Below, in pieces: positions 8,462-16,276 of a DNA stretch of 51,648 bases (positions are counted from its first letter, which is position 1; each line of letters starts with the position of its first letter). The stretch is taken from assembly GCA_017482495.1 (NCBI GenBank), contig JAFUMU010000034.1, forward strand, positions 1-51,648, written 5' to 3'. A program made the position numbers and the translations under genes. The notes beneath the pieces are model-generated. The model had not been told where the DNA came from. It was given only the letters and a program-made list of their open reading frames with translations, and searched no databases. Origin of the DNA: Clostridia bacterium. GTDB lineage: Bacteria; Bacillota; Clostridia; Oscillospirales; CAG-272.

Positions 8462-8836
8462 TTAATTGTCTGCGGATGAAAATCCTTTTTCCACCGCTTC
8501 TCTTATTTCCTTCTCTGTCACTCCTAAAAGCAACATTTCACGAACAAGCTCCGTAAGCTTGCTAAGATTTCCCTTGGCTGCATCCCTGAGTATTTCTTCT
8601 GCATTATCTGCAATAAAGCATCCTCTGCCGGGTACAGAATGCGCTATTCCTTTGGCATCAAGCTCAGAATATGCTTTCTGTATGGTATTGGGATTGACCG
8701 AAAGCTCAATCGACAAGCTTCGTACCGAAGGAAGCTGATCGCCGGGACTCATTATTCCAAGAGTTATCAGCTTTTCTACCTGTTCTATGATCTGTTCATA
8801 AACCGGAGTTCGTGACATTCCGTCTATTCGGAACAT
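8462..8836 (-). CDS. GntR family regulator, YtrA subfamily
   Basis: A 124-residue transcription factor: an N-terminal winged helix (PVYEQIIEQVEKLITLGIM, then GDQLPSVRSLSIELSVNPNT) with the classic GntR recognition helix, and a short C-terminal dimerising helix pair of about 50 residues. The short length and absence of a ligand domain place it in the YtrA subfamily, whose members repress their own ABC transporter operon. Here the two ABC genes follow directly. Its promoter and a perfect palindrome sit immediately upstream at 8859-8918, positioned so that bound protein would block transcription. An AGGAGG-like site (TAGGAGGTAATT on the minus strand) precedes the ATG. Identification is firm and autoregulation is inferred. 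Confidence 0.93.
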   Translation of the reverse strand: MFRIDGMSRTPVYEQIIEQVEKLITLGIMSPGDQLPSVRSLSIELSVNPNTIQKAYSELDAKGIAHSVPGRGCFIADNAEEILRDAAKGNLSKLTELVREMLLLGVTEKEIREAVEKGFSSADN

Positions 8837-8858
8837 AATTACCTCCTATTCATCCGTC

Positions 8859-8889
8859 GTAACTGTACTATGTGTCTTAGTACAGTTAC
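8859..8889 (-). promoter_or_regulatory. Palindromic operator for the GntR/ABC operon
   Basis: A perfect inverted repeat, GTAACTGTACT at 8859-8869 and AGTACAGTTAC at 8879-8889, with a 9-base spacer. It begins directly downstream of the -10 box at 8890-8895, so it covers the transcription start. Its position and symmetry fit a dimeric YtrA-type repressor acting on its own operon. Confidence 0.8.
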
Positions 8890-8918
8890 AGTATAACAGC
8901 ACATTTTTATCTTGTCAA
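8890..8918 (-). promoter_or_regulatory. Promoter of the GntR/ABC operon
   Basis: Minus-strand TTGACA at 8918-8913, a 17-base spacer, and TATACT at 8895-8890, a near-consensus housekeeping promoter. The palindromic operator follows at once. Confidence 0.8.
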
Positions 8919-8973
8919 GGGGGTAGAAATAAAATTTCTCACATTTAGTGTATGCTAAAAAGTCCACAAGCAA

Positions 8974-8999
8974 AAAAGGCGGGGACAAGCCCCGCCTTT
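8974..8999 (-). terminator. Rho-independent terminator of miaA
   Basis: On the minus strand the stem GGCGGGG / CCCCGCC, extended by A-T pairs, is followed by six T. It lies 33 bases past the miaA stop and is a textbook intrinsic terminator. Confidence 0.85.
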
Positions 9000-9031
9000 C
9001 GAGAAAAACACAATGATCTTCTTAAAACGAT

Positions 9032-9991
9032 TTATTCAACAAATCCTTTCACAGCTTCAACTGCATCATTTACTATATCATCGAAATCCCGCATCCTCTC
9101 GCCGTCGTCGGGATGGATCATAACTGCATCTTTGTATCTTTTGAACCATGTTATCTGCCTCTTGGCATATCTGCGTGAATTCTGCTTTATGCGCTCAGCC
9201 GCCTCCGCAAGAGTCTCCTCACCTGCAAAATAGGGCAGCAGCTCCTTATATCCGATAGCCTGAAATGCAGGTGATCTTTCGCTGATAAGTCCCTTTTCGA
9301 AAAGCATGCGGGCCTCTTCTTCAAGACCGGCGCTAAGCATCATGTCAACTCTTTTGTCGATACGCCGGTAAAGCAGATCTCTGTTTTTAAATTCAAGCAC
9401 GATTATTTTCGCATCGTAAGGAGGAAGATCCTCCTTTGAACGTTTGTCCCATTCGGTTTTTGTTGTGCCTGTTGTTTCAAATATCTCAATAGCTCTTATT
9501 ACTCTGCGAACATTATTGGGATGAGTAGCTTCTGCCGCCTCGGGATCGATCGCCCTCAGTCTGTTATGAACTGCCTCGTTACCTTCCCTCTCCGCCATAA
9601 GCGCAAGCTCTTCCCTGAGAGCATCATCACGCACTCCCTCGGAGTAGCTTGAAATGGACGTGACTGCATCAAGATATAATCCCGTACCTCCGCAAAAAAC
9701 GGGAAGCCTTCCTCGCGCGATTATCTCATCAGCCGTTTTTTTGCCTATATCACTATAATCGGCGCAGGAGAAATCCGAGTCTGGAGTAAGTATCCCCACA
9801 AGATGATGGGGAACTCCGAGGCGCTCCTCCATTGTGGGTGCGGCGGTGCCGATCTCCATTCCCTTATATATCTGCATTGAATCGTTTGAAACGACTTCTC
9901 CGCCGAAACGGAGCGCAAGCTGTACTGCAAGAGCTGTTTTTCCCGAAGCTGTAGGTCCTGCAACAGCTATTAATTTCTTTCTTTCGTTCAC
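9032..9991 (-). CDS. miaA: tRNA dimethylallyltransferase
   Basis: MiaA transfers a dimethylallyl group to A37 of tRNAs that read codons starting with U, in the cytoplasm. The 319-residue protein has the family length. It starts with the P-loop AGPTASGKTALA, then SNDSMQIYKGMEIGTAAPT, the DSxQxY motif that binds tRNA and prenyl donor. PVFCGGTGLYLDAV and HPNNVRRVIRAIEI are also diagnostic. The end has AFQAIGYKELLPYF and RYAKRQITWFKR. The start is GTG 9991 with AAGGA upstream. It follows mnmA by about 100 bases on the same strand and may share its transcript, which would make a small tRNA-modification group with the sulfur transfer genes. Confidence 0.97.
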   Translation of the reverse strand: MNERKKLIAVAGPTASGKTALAVQLALRFGGEVVSNDSMQIYKGMEIGTAAPTMEERLGVPHHLVGILTPDSDFSCADYSDIGKKTADEIIARGRLPVFCGGTGLYLDAVTSISSYSEGVRDDALREELALMAEREGNEAVHNRLRAIDPEAAEATHPNNVRRVIRAIEIFETTGTTKTEWDKRSKEDLPPYDAKIIVLEFKNRDLLYRRIDKRVDMMLSAGLEEEARMLFEKGLISERSPAFQAIGYKELLPYFAGEETLAEAAERIKQNSRRYAKRQITWFKRYKDAVMIHPDDGERMRDFDDIVNDAVEAVKGFVE

Positions 9992-10092
9992 TTATATCTG
10001 TCCTTTATGATTTATGCAATTGCAGAATATGCATTTCCGCTCTATCATTTTATGCGATTGACTAAGTCTATATCCCCTTATATTTAAAGGCT

Positions 10093-11121
10093 TTATACAA
10101 CAGTTCCTCCGCCGATAACGATGTCGCCATCGTAGAAAACAACCGCCTGTCCCGGGGTTGCCGCCCTTTGGGGTTCATCGAATGTCACTCTAACTGTGTC
10201 ATCTGCTATAAGCTCCACCGTTGCGCCCTGCTCTGTGTGCCTATATCTTATCTTCGCCGCAGCTCTGAAGGGGAATGAAGGTGTGCTGTCGGCTATCCAG
10301 TTAAGGTCTTTTGCCACAACCGTTCTCGTAAAAAGCTCCTCATTTGATCCGAGAATGATCCTGTTATTCTCGGCGTCCTTTTCAAGAACATAGAGAGGTG
10401 TGTGTATACCGAGTCCAAGCTTTTTATGCTGACCTATAGTGTACCGTATGATACCCTTGTGTCTGCCCATGACCTTACCGTCACGAAGGACGAAGTCGCC
10501 CTCGGGAGGGATCTTGCTCGTATATCTTTCGATAAATCCAACATAATCTCCGTCGGGTACAAAGCAGATATCCTGGCTTTCCTTTTTCCCAGCATTACGT
10601 AGTGATGCTTCAAGAGCAAGCTCACGCACCTCGGATTTATCCATAGCGCCAAGAGGCAGGATAAGACGTGAGAGAACTTTCTGCGTCAGGTTATATAACA
10701 CATAGCTCTGGTCCTTTTGGGGATCCTTTCCCTTTTTAAGAAGGTATCTGTCACCGCATTTTTCTACTACAGCATAATGGCCCGTTGCAATTTTTTCAGC
10801 TCCAAGCGCTGTTGCTTTGTCTGCAAAAAGTCCAAACTTAAGCGTTTTATTGCAAACAATACAGGGATTAGGCGTTTCGCCTCTAAGATACGAGCTTACA
10901 AATTCTTCCATAACAAAACGTCGGAATTCCTCTCTCACATCAAGCACGTGAAAATCCATCCCCAGCGCCTGCGCTACCGCTCTCGCATCTGAAACACCGT
11001 CGCTGTCACATTCTCCGTGCATGACCATAGTTGCGCCGATGCACTCATATCCTGCCCTTTGCAGGCAAACAGCCGCCGCTGAGGAATCTACCCCTCCGCT
11101 CATACCAAGCAATACCTTCAT
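10093..11121 (-). CDS. mnmA: tRNA-specific 2-thiouridylase
   Basis: MnmA activates U34 of Glu, Gln and Lys tRNAs with ATP and inserts sulfur to make 2-thiouridine. The 342-residue protein has the PP-loop LLGMSGGVDSSAAA at the N-terminus, the catalytic cysteines in TPNPCIVCNKTLKFG (near residue 95) and KESQDICFVPDGDY (near residue 195), and the C-terminal beta barrel (DEPQRAATPGQAVVFYDGD). An AGGAG site precedes ATG 11121. The cysteine desulfurase and scaffold genes lie directly upstream on the same strand, and the desulfurase is the expected sulfur donor. A hairpin at 11137-11161 separates nifU from mnmA and may lower mnmA expression relative to the Fe-S genes. The identification is firm. Confidence 0.97.
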   Translation of the reverse strand: MKVLLGMSGGVDSSAAAVCLQRAGYECIGATMVMHGECDSDGVSDARAVAQALGMDFHVLDVREEFRRFVMEEFVSSYLRGETPNPCIVCNKTLKFGLFADKATALGAEKIATGHYAVVEKCGDRYLLKKGKDPQKDQSYVLYNLTQKVLSRLILPLGAMDKSEVRELALEASLRNAGKKESQDICFVPDGDYVGFIERYTSKIPPEGDFVLRDGKVMGRHKGIIRYTIGQHKKLGLGIHTPLYVLEKDAENNRIILGSNEELFTRTVVAKDLNWIADSTPSFPFRAAAKIRYRHTEQGATVELIADDTVRVTFDEPQRAATPGQAVVFYDGDIVIGGGTVV

Positions 11122-11136
11122 AATTTCTCCTATAGA

Positions 11137-11161
11137 AAAGCGGCGCTAAAGACGCCGCTTT
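11137..11161 (-). terminator. Stem-loop between nifU and mnmA
   Basis: Stem AAAGCGGCG / CGCCGCTTT with a 7-base loop, followed on the minus strand by TTTTC. It lies between the nifU stop and the mnmA ribosome binding site and may act as a partial terminator. Confidence 0.7.
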
Positions 11162-11181
11162 AAGTTATCATTTGCATTATC

Positions 11182-11613
11182 TCAGTCGCAATGACAGCAA
11201 TTAGAACAGCCGCTTTCTCCGAACAGGTCGGCATCGTATTCGATACCGTTTTTGTCGTAATAGTCCTTGATAGCCGCCTTAACTGCCTCCTCTGCAAGAA
11301 CAGAGCAATGGATCTTAACGGGGGGCAGTCCGTCGAGAGCCTCAACAACTGCCTTGTTTGTAAGTGTGAGGGCTTCGGAAACGGGCTTGCCCTTAATAAG
11401 CTCGGTTGCCATAGAGCTTGTTGCAATAGCGGATGCGCATCCAAATGTGTTGAACTTAACGTCAACTATACAGTCATCCTCTATCTTAAGATATATCTTC
11501 ATAATGTCGCCGCACTTTGCGTTACCAACCTCGCCAACGCCGTCGGCATTTTCTATTTTACCAACATTTCTGGGGTTCTGGAAATGATCCATAACCTTTG
11601 CACTGTATGCCAT
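11182..11613 (-). CDS. nifU: Iron-sulfur cluster assembly scaffold (IscU/NifU-like)
   Basis: A 143-residue scaffold on which iron-sulfur clusters are built from sulfur supplied by the desulfurase. The three cluster-ligand cysteines are present: GNAKCGD, FNTFGCASAIATSS, and KIHCSVLAEEA. An extra C-terminal tail ends GCSNCCHCD and is unusually cysteine rich; such tails are seen in the clostridial NifU-type scaffolds paired with NifS-like desulfurases. ATG 11613 is preferred because AGGAGA precedes it; the frame continues upstream but without a ribosome binding site and into the desulfurase gene. It follows the desulfurase by 16 bases, so the two are translated from one message. IscU-like naming is equally acceptable. 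Confidence 0.94.
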   Translation of the reverse strand: MAYSAKVMDHFQNPRNVGKIENADGVGEVGNAKCGDIMKIYLKIEDDCIVDVKFNTFGCASAIATSSMATELIKGKPVSEALTLTNKAVVEALDGLPPVKIHCSVLAEEAVKAAIKDYYDKNGIEYDADLFGESGCSNCCHCD

Positions 11614-11629
11614 CTCTATTTCTCCTGAA

Positions 11630-12811
11630 TTATAAAATTTCTTCTCCGCGAAGGATCTTTTCCCATACGGGGGACATTTCTCTAAGTCTTTCAACTACCT
11701 TGGGTACACATTCGATAATATGGTCTATCTCTGCGTCTGTTGTATATTCAGAAAAAGACAGACGAAGTGAGCCGTGAGCCACTGCGTGGGGAAGCCCCAA
11801 TGCAAGAAGCACGTGGCTGGGATCAAGTGAGCCGGATGTGCAGGCGGAACCGGACGATGCGGCAATTCCGTACATATCAAGCATAAGCAGAAGGCTTTCA
11901 CCCTCTATGCCCTGGAAGCACATATTAACGTTACCGGGAAGTCTCTTCACTCTATCGCCGTTAACTATTGTGCGGTCGATCTTTGAGAGGCTGTCTATAA
12001 GGCGGTCTCTCATTGCACAAAGCTTCTCAGCATTAGCGTCGATATTTGAAACAGCATCTTCAAGTGCTGTTGCCATACCCATAATAGCCGGAAGATTCTC
12101 CGTTCCCGCTCTCTTGCCCTTCTCCTGTGCGCCGCCGCTGATAAGGGATTCGATATATGCGCCTCTTCTGCAATAAAGAGCGCCGATACCCTTAGGTCCG
12201 TGGAACTTATGGGCTGAGATGGAAAGCATATCTATCTTCATTTCCTTAACGTCGATATGCAGATGACCTGCCGCCTGAACTGCGTCGGTATGGAATGTTA
12301 CCTTTCTTTCGCGGCACACTTCACCGATCTCGGCGATAGGCATTACTGTACCTATCTCGTTATTTGCGAACATAACTGTTACAAGGCAGGTGTCATCACA
12401 TATAGCTTCCTTAACCTGCTCTGCTGTTATAAGACCGCTTTTGTCAACATCAAGCAGAGTGATCCTATAGCCTTCCTTTTCAAGGCGGTCAAGTGTGTGA
12501 AGAACGGCGTGATGCTCGATCTTTGTGGAAATAATATGCTTCTTATTCTTCTTTGCTCCGAAATGAGCGGCAGAGATTATAGCCTGGTTATCAGCCTCGC
12601 TTCCGCCGGATGTGAAATATATCTCACCTGCGTCGGCGCCGATACAACCGCCTATTCTCTCTCTTGCCTCCATAAGCGCCTCAGCCGCTGACTGACCGAA
12701 GGAGTGGAGGCTGGACGGATTTTCATATTCCGCGTCCATATATTTGATCATTTCCGCCTTCGCCCTCTCAGAAATAGGGGTCGTTGCGGCATTGTCTGCA
12801 TAAACTCTCAT
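11630..12811 (-). CDS. nifS: Cysteine desulfurase (NifS/IscS type)
   Basis: A PLP enzyme that removes sulfur from cysteine and passes it as a persulfide to the NifU-type scaffold and to tRNA thiolases. The 393-residue length is typical. The cofactor lysine is K202 in SISAHKFHGPKG, the catalytic cysteine is C324 in SSGSACTSGSLDPSHVLLA, and ADNAATTPISERA opens the protein. The cysteine sits in a longer, flexible loop, as in group I (IscS/NifS) enzymes rather than SufS. The gene order nifS-nifU-mnmA on one strand, with thiI elsewhere in the window, gives a consistent picture of one sulfur source feeding both Fe-S clusters and tRNA thiolation. A near-perfect promoter lies upstream. Confidence 0.96.
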   Translation of the reverse strand: MRVYADNAATTPISERAKAEMIKYMDAEYENPSSLHSFGQSAAEALMEARERIGGCIGADAGEIYFTSGGSEADNQAIISAAHFGAKKNKKHIISTKIEHHAVLHTLDRLEKEGYRITLLDVDKSGLITAEQVKEAICDDTCLVTVMFANNEIGTVMPIAEIGEVCRERKVTFHTDAVQAAGHLHIDVKEMKIDMLSISAHKFHGPKGIGALYCRRGAYIESLISGGAQEKGKRAGTENLPAIMGMATALEDAVSNIDANAEKLCAMRDRLIDSLSKIDRTIVNGDRVKRLPGNVNMCFQGIEGESLLLMLDMYGIAASSGSACTSGSLDPSHVLLALGLPHAVAHGSLRLSFSEYTTDAEIDHIIECVPKVVERLREMSPVWEKILRGEEIL

Positions 12812-12861
12812 ATTTTGTTACCTTCCCAAAGGCTTTTTTTCTGCCTTTCTATCAAATAAAT

Positions 12862-12890
12862 AGTATATCATTACTGTCACATTATGTCAA
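12862..12890 (-). promoter_or_regulatory. Promoter of nifS-nifU
   Basis: Minus-strand TTGACA at 12890-12885, 17-base spacer, TATACT at 12867-12862. A small palindrome, CTACC / GGTAG with a 5-base centre at 12914-12928, lies upstream and could bind a regulator, but no Rrf2-type regulator gene is in the window. Confidence 0.75.
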
Positions 12891-13034
12891 TGTTTATTAC
12901 GCATTTTATTATACTACCGTTTTGGTAGGATTTCAATAGTATTTACTGTATTTTTGTTATTTTTTACATCCTGTATGGTAAAAATTCAAAATGTATGCTA
13001 CAATTATATCAACAATAATCAAGGGAGCGATAAT

Positions 13035-14063
13035 ATGTCCACAAAAGACGAGCTTATAGCCGCACAGCTTGAAGTGATACGCACCATGACCGAGCGCAAT
13101 ATGCGCAATCTGGGAACAGATCTTTTCGGAAGCACACCTTGTCACAATGATAAGGTGGAAGAAGAATCTGAAGAAAAAGCTGCCACCGTCTCTAAGGCAG
13201 AGGATACTGCCAAAAAAGAAGAAAAAACCGTGGAAGCCAAAAAAGAAGATATCGACTCTCTCAAAAAAGAGCTTGAAACATATATAGGTCTTGGAGAGGT
13301 AAAAAATGAAGTAAAGAGTCTTATCAATCTTGCAACGGTATATGCCCTTCGCAGAAATAACGACCTTCCCACACCCGAGATGTCCCTTCATCTTGTTTTC
13401 TCGGGTAATCCCGGTACCGGCAAAACAATGATAGCCCGCTTTATGGCAAGAGTTTATCATTCTTTGGGACTTCTGTCAAAGGGACAGCTCATTGAGGTGG
13501 ACCGTTCATCTCTTGTGGCAGGATACGTAGGTCAAACAGCGCAAAAGACCACTAAGGTGCTTGAAAGCGCCCTTGGCGGAGTTCTTTTTGTTGACGAGGC
13601 ATACTCCCTCACGTCCAAAAGCGAAAACGACTACGGCATGGAAGCAGTTGAGACTATCCTTAAATACATGGAGGATCACCGCGACGATATAATAATTATT
13701 ATCGCAGGCTACAGCGACCTTATGCAGGATTTTATCGACTCCAACCCCGGACTTCAATCCCGATTCAACAAATACATCGACTTTGCCGACTACACTCCCG
13801 AGGAAATGCTTGAGATATTTAAGCTCAATTGCAAAAAGGGACAGTACACCGTCTCTGATGGCGCTGAAAAGCTGCTGCTTGAATATTTCTGTGACTGCGC
13901 TCTTACTCCTGCCGACTTCGGCAACGCACGCGGCGTTAGAAACACATTTGAAAAGGTCATCTCCGCTCAGGCTAACAGAATTGCCGCTATGGCAAATGTC
14001 ACTCGCGACGACCTTGTTTCACTTACAGACGAAGACGTTAAAAACGCAATATCCGACACTTGA
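13035..14063 (+). CDS. AAA ATPase, CbbX/SpoVK type
   Basis: A 342-residue AAA ATPase of the CbxX/CfqX/SpoVK group. The first 85 residues are charged, with a Lys/Glu-rich linker. The ATPase domain begins at IGLGEVKNEVKSLINLA; Walker A is SGNPGTGKTMIARFMA near residue 124, the pore-loop-like GYVGQTAQKT follows, Walker B is VLFVDEAYSL near residue 183, sensor 1 is IIIIAGYSDLM, and the arginine finger is in PGLQSRFNKYIDF. SpoVK is needed for spore maturation in Bacillus, but single-domain relatives also occur in non-sporulation roles, so I do not assign the name spoVK. ATG 13035 has AGGGAG upstream. It is divergent from nifS and followed by a zinc-ribbon membrane protein. Confidence 0.88.
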   Translation: MSTKDELIAAQLEVIRTMTERNMRNLGTDLFGSTPCHNDKVEEESEEKAATVSKAEDTAKKEEKTVEAKKEDIDSLKKELETYIGLGEVKNEVKSLINLATVYALRRNNDLPTPEMSLHLVFSGNPGTGKTMIARFMARVYHSLGLLSKGQLIEVDRSSLVAGYVGQTAQKTTKVLESALGGVLFVDEAYSLTSKSENDYGMEAVETILKYMEDHRDDIIIIIAGYSDLMQDFIDSNPGLQSRFNKYIDFADYTPEEMLEIFKLNCKKGQYTVSDGAEKLLLEYFCDCALTPADFGNARGVRNTFEKVISAQANRIAAMANVTRDDLVSLTDEDVKNAISDT

Positions 14064-14088
14064 CACATTTGACGCTATGTGATAATAT
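14060..14088 (+). promoter_or_regulatory. Promoter of the zinc-ribbon membrane protein gene
   Basis: TTGACA at 14060-14065, 17-base spacer, TAATAT at 14083-14088. The -35 box overlaps the stop codon of the AAA ATPase gene. Confidence 0.75.
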
Positions 14089-14117
14089 AAGACAAATAGT
14101 TTAAAGGAGTGAACACT

Positions 14118-14891
14118 ATGGGAAGATTTCTCGGTTCCTATGACGGAGAAGAGATAGACCGCCCCGACCTCAATAAATGTCCCGACTGCGGATGCTTTTT
14201 TGCTTCCGACAACTGTCCCCTTTGCGGCAAGCCCTGCCCCGAAGAATTTCGTGCAGGCAACCGCAAGCCCCTTAAGAAGAAAAAGAAAAAAGGCAATTCC
14301 TCATCGAGGACTGTTACCTTTATAGACTGGTATCATCAGTGGTGGGTCATTATCCTTGCTCTGCTGTTTTTCCCTATCATGGGACTTATCCTGCTGTTCA
14401 CAAGTCCACACAAAAGATCGATCAAGATAGGAGTGGGCATTGTTGCCGTTGTGTGGGGACTTATTTCCGCCGTCGGCGTCGGAAATATTATAAACGGCAT
14501 CAATCGACTTACATATAAGCCTGTCGACACCTCACTTTCAAGAGATGAATATATCTCCGCCTGTGAAGCTGTGACAAATGAAGATTTTTACCGTAATTCC
14601 GAGGAATACAAGGGCAAACACCTTAGTCTTACACTGACCGTTTCGGAAAAAATACGGGACGCCGAGGCTGAATATACAGGCAACGATTATCCCGTTTACT
14701 ATGAATGCGTGGATGCTTCAGGTGCCACATTCACAATTCTTATCCGAGACTGTATTATCGACCGCTCGGAAAACTTTATTCCCGGAGATGTTATTACCGT
14801 CTACGGCGAGGGCGACGGCGAAATATCAGTTTATGATGAATTCTATGAGATGCACACCGCGCCCTGCCTTAATGTGGCGTATGTCGAGTGA
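14118..14891 (+). CDS. Zinc-ribbon membrane protein with OB-fold-like C-terminus
   Basis: A 257-residue protein. Residues 20-45 hold two CxxC knuckles (CPDCGCFF and CPLCGKPC), a zinc ribbon. A Lys-rich stretch follows, then two hydrophobic segments (about residues 75-100 and 103-130). The C-terminal 110 residues (SRDEYISACEAVTNEDFYRN, then KGKHLSLTLTVSEKI) resemble the tRNA_anti-like OB-fold domain found on the outside of many Firmicutes membrane proteins. No enzymatic motif is seen. ATG 14118 was chosen because AAAGGAG lies at 14103-14109; a GTG at 14109 would overlap that site. It has its own promoter that overlaps the end of the upstream ATPase gene. Function is unknown. Confidence 0.8.
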   Translation: MGRFLGSYDGEEIDRPDLNKCPDCGCFFASDNCPLCGKPCPEEFRAGNRKPLKKKKKKGNSSSRTVTFIDWYHQWWVIILALLFFPIMGLILLFTSPHKRSIKIGVGIVAVVWGLISAVGVGNIINGINRLTYKPVDTSLSRDEYISACEAVTNEDFYRNSEEYKGKHLSLTLTVSEKIRDAEAEYTGNDYPVYYECVDASGATFTILIRDCIIDRSENFIPGDVITVYGEGDGEISVYDEFYEMHTAPCLNVAYVE

Positions 14892-14904
14892 AAATATTAT
14901 TCGT

Positions 14905-15290
14905 TTTTTTCGGTGGAAACCTCTCTTTCGGAGCGAGAGCCCCCGCTTGTTTTTTCGGTGGAACCTCTCTTTCGCAGAGAGGTTCCACCGAGCCCCCTCC
15001 AGAGAACTTTGAATAAAGGCTAATTTTATATGGTGCGCTGAAGTTTGCGCATTCCCGTATGCGACCGTAGGTCGCCTGAAAAAGCAAAAGGATATTAAAA
15101 AAGGAAACAAGCTTCCTTTTTTAATATCCTTTTCTTTTCCTTATCCCCAATACACAGCATTGGGGCGGGAATGCTAACCTACCTTATACTGCTCCGAATA
15201 CCGTTTCGCTTTAGAATATTCTAACCACCCAAATACGCGTTTGTTTAAAAGGTTTGGGGGTCAAAGGGGGGATTTCCTTAAAATCCCCCC
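14905..15290 (+). repeat. Composite repeat family 1, copy B, with inverted central module
   Basis: This fills the 416-base gap after the zinc-ribbon membrane gene. A degenerate left hairpin lies near 14910-14945 and a good one at 14956-14990 (loop TTTCGCA). Then come AGAGAACTTTGAATA, boundary 15043-15057, hairpin GCGACC / GGTCGC at 15061-15075, a 21-bp inverted repeat at 15086-15106 and 15113-15133 with loop ACAAGC, hairpin 15145-15165 (CCCCAAT / ATTGGGG), boundary CGGGAATGCTAAC at 15166-15178, TAGAATATTCTAACCAC, AAAAGGTTTGGGGG at 15247 and right hairpin 15266-15290. Relative to copy A the central part is reversed: the two small hairpins have swapped sides and the loop ACAAGC is the exact reverse complement of GCTTGT. 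Confidence 0.85.
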
Positions 15291-15308
15291 TTAAATAAAA
15301 ACTAAATA

Positions 15309-15686
15309 TTACTCTTCAACCTTGTCATCAGCGATTTTCGTACCGCAGATAGGACAGAAGCCGTACTCGCTTGAAACCTGAGTACCGCATTCCTTGCAGA
15401 TAATGCCTCTCTGAACAGAAGCGAGCTGAGCCTTAAGCGCAGCGATCTTTGTTTTAAGCTCGTCAGCTTCAAGAAGAAGAGCCGCAACCTCAGCAGAATT
15501 ATCAACATCCTTGCGGAGTATCTCGTAGTAAAGCTCACCCATTTCCTGATAGCATTTTTCAAGCTTGCCAACCTCGCTGTGAATAGCCAGCTTCAGCTTG
15601 GCAATAGCAGTGATCTCTTCAGTTTTCTTAACGGTGAAAGCAGCAGCGTCCTTAGCGCCCTTGGAAATCTCTCCCCAGATAGCCAT
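15309..15686 (-). CDS. Zinc-ribbon protein with coiled-coil N-terminus
   Basis: A 125-residue soluble protein. Residues 1-95 are predicted to be long helices (GAKDAAAFTVKKTEEITAIA and AALLLEADELKTKIAALKAQ) likely to form a coiled coil. The C-terminus is a zinc ribbon, IICKECGTQVSSEYGFCPIC. This architecture is common in Clostridia and the function is not known. ATG 15686 is chosen with AAAGGA 12 bases upstream; ATGs at 15698 and 15707 are in frame but overlap or precede that site. A near-perfect promoter lies at 15728-15756. The right hairpin of repeat copy B (15266-15290) is placed where a terminator for this gene would be. A role as a small adaptor or scaffold is only a guess. Confidence 0.8.
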   Translation of the reverse strand: MAIWGEISKGAKDAAAFTVKKTEEITAIAKLKLAIHSEVGKLEKCYQEMGELYYEILRKDVDNSAEVAALLLEADELKTKIAALKAQLASVQRGIICKECGTQVSSEYGFCPICGTKIADDKVEE

Positions 15687-15727
15687 AATATATACCATTC
15701 CTTTCATAAAGGTTAATTTCTATATTA

Positions 15728-15756
15728 ATTATATGCCATATTGATTAAAAAGTCAA
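15728..15756 (-). promoter_or_regulatory. Promoter of the coiled-coil zinc-ribbon gene
   Basis: Minus-strand TTGACT at 15756-15751, a 17-base spacer and a consensus TATAAT at 15733-15728. Confidence 0.8.
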
Positions 15757-15826
15757 AAACATATTGTAAATAGTTTAAAAAGCTTCAAAGCGGACAAAAT
15801 AATGTAAAACCACTTCGGAGCAAAAA

Positions 15827-16276
15827 ATGAATATTGATAAAAAAGCATATAAGAAATTTGCCACAGCAAGAGCCACAAAAACCAATTCGAAAAAAAACTG
15901 TACAAAAGCATTTCTCTTCGGCGGCACCATCTGCCTTATAGCCCAAGTGCTGAAGGATATATACAGCATATGGCAGGACGAAAAAACATCATCAACCCTG
16001 GTGTCAGTAACACTGATATTTATAACGGCACTGCTAACGGGCATCGGCGTTTTTGACCGCATAGCAAAGCACGCAGGAGCAGGCACGCTTGTCCCTATAA
16101 CGGGCTTTGCCAACGCAGTTGCCTCCCCCGCAGTAGACTCAAAGGGCGAGGGATTCGTCCTTGGCGTTGGTGCTAAAATATTCACTATAGCCGGCCCCGT
16201 CATCCTCTACGGCACCGCCGCAGGAGTGGCTTACGGGGGGATTTATTGGGTTATTAAATGCATAACGGGCGCCTGA
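15827..16276 (+). CDS. spoVAC: Stage V sporulation protein AC
   Basis: SpoVAC is a membrane channel subunit of the SpoVA complex that moves dipicolinic acid into and out of the spore. The 149-residue protein has the family length and several hydrophobic helices. Diagnostic strings include ALLTGIGVFDRIAKHAGAGT, LVPITGFANAVASPAVD, and KGEGFVLGVGAKIFTIAGPV. A CGGAG site precedes ATG 15827. In most spore formers spoVAC is followed by spoVAD and spoVAE; here neither is adjacent, since the next gene is a convergent acetyltransferase. No obvious sigma-G promoter was found upstream. The TGA stop lies in the loop of the following stem-loop. Identification is firm. Presence of one gene supports, but does not prove, that the organism sporulates. 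Confidence 0.93.
   Translation: MNIDKKAYKKFATARATKTNSKKNCTKAFLFGGTICLIAQVLKDIYSIWQDEKTSSTLVSVTLIFITALLTGIGVFDRIAKHAGAGTLVPITGFANAVASPAVDSKGEGFVLGVGAKIFTIAGPVILYGTAAGVAYGGIYWVIKCITGA

Noticed and set aside
12914-12928. IscR/Rrf2 binding site upstream of nifS
   Set aside because: The CTACC/GGTAG palindrome is only 5 bp per arm, does not match a consensus I am sure of, and no Rrf2-type gene is present. Mentioned with the promoter only.
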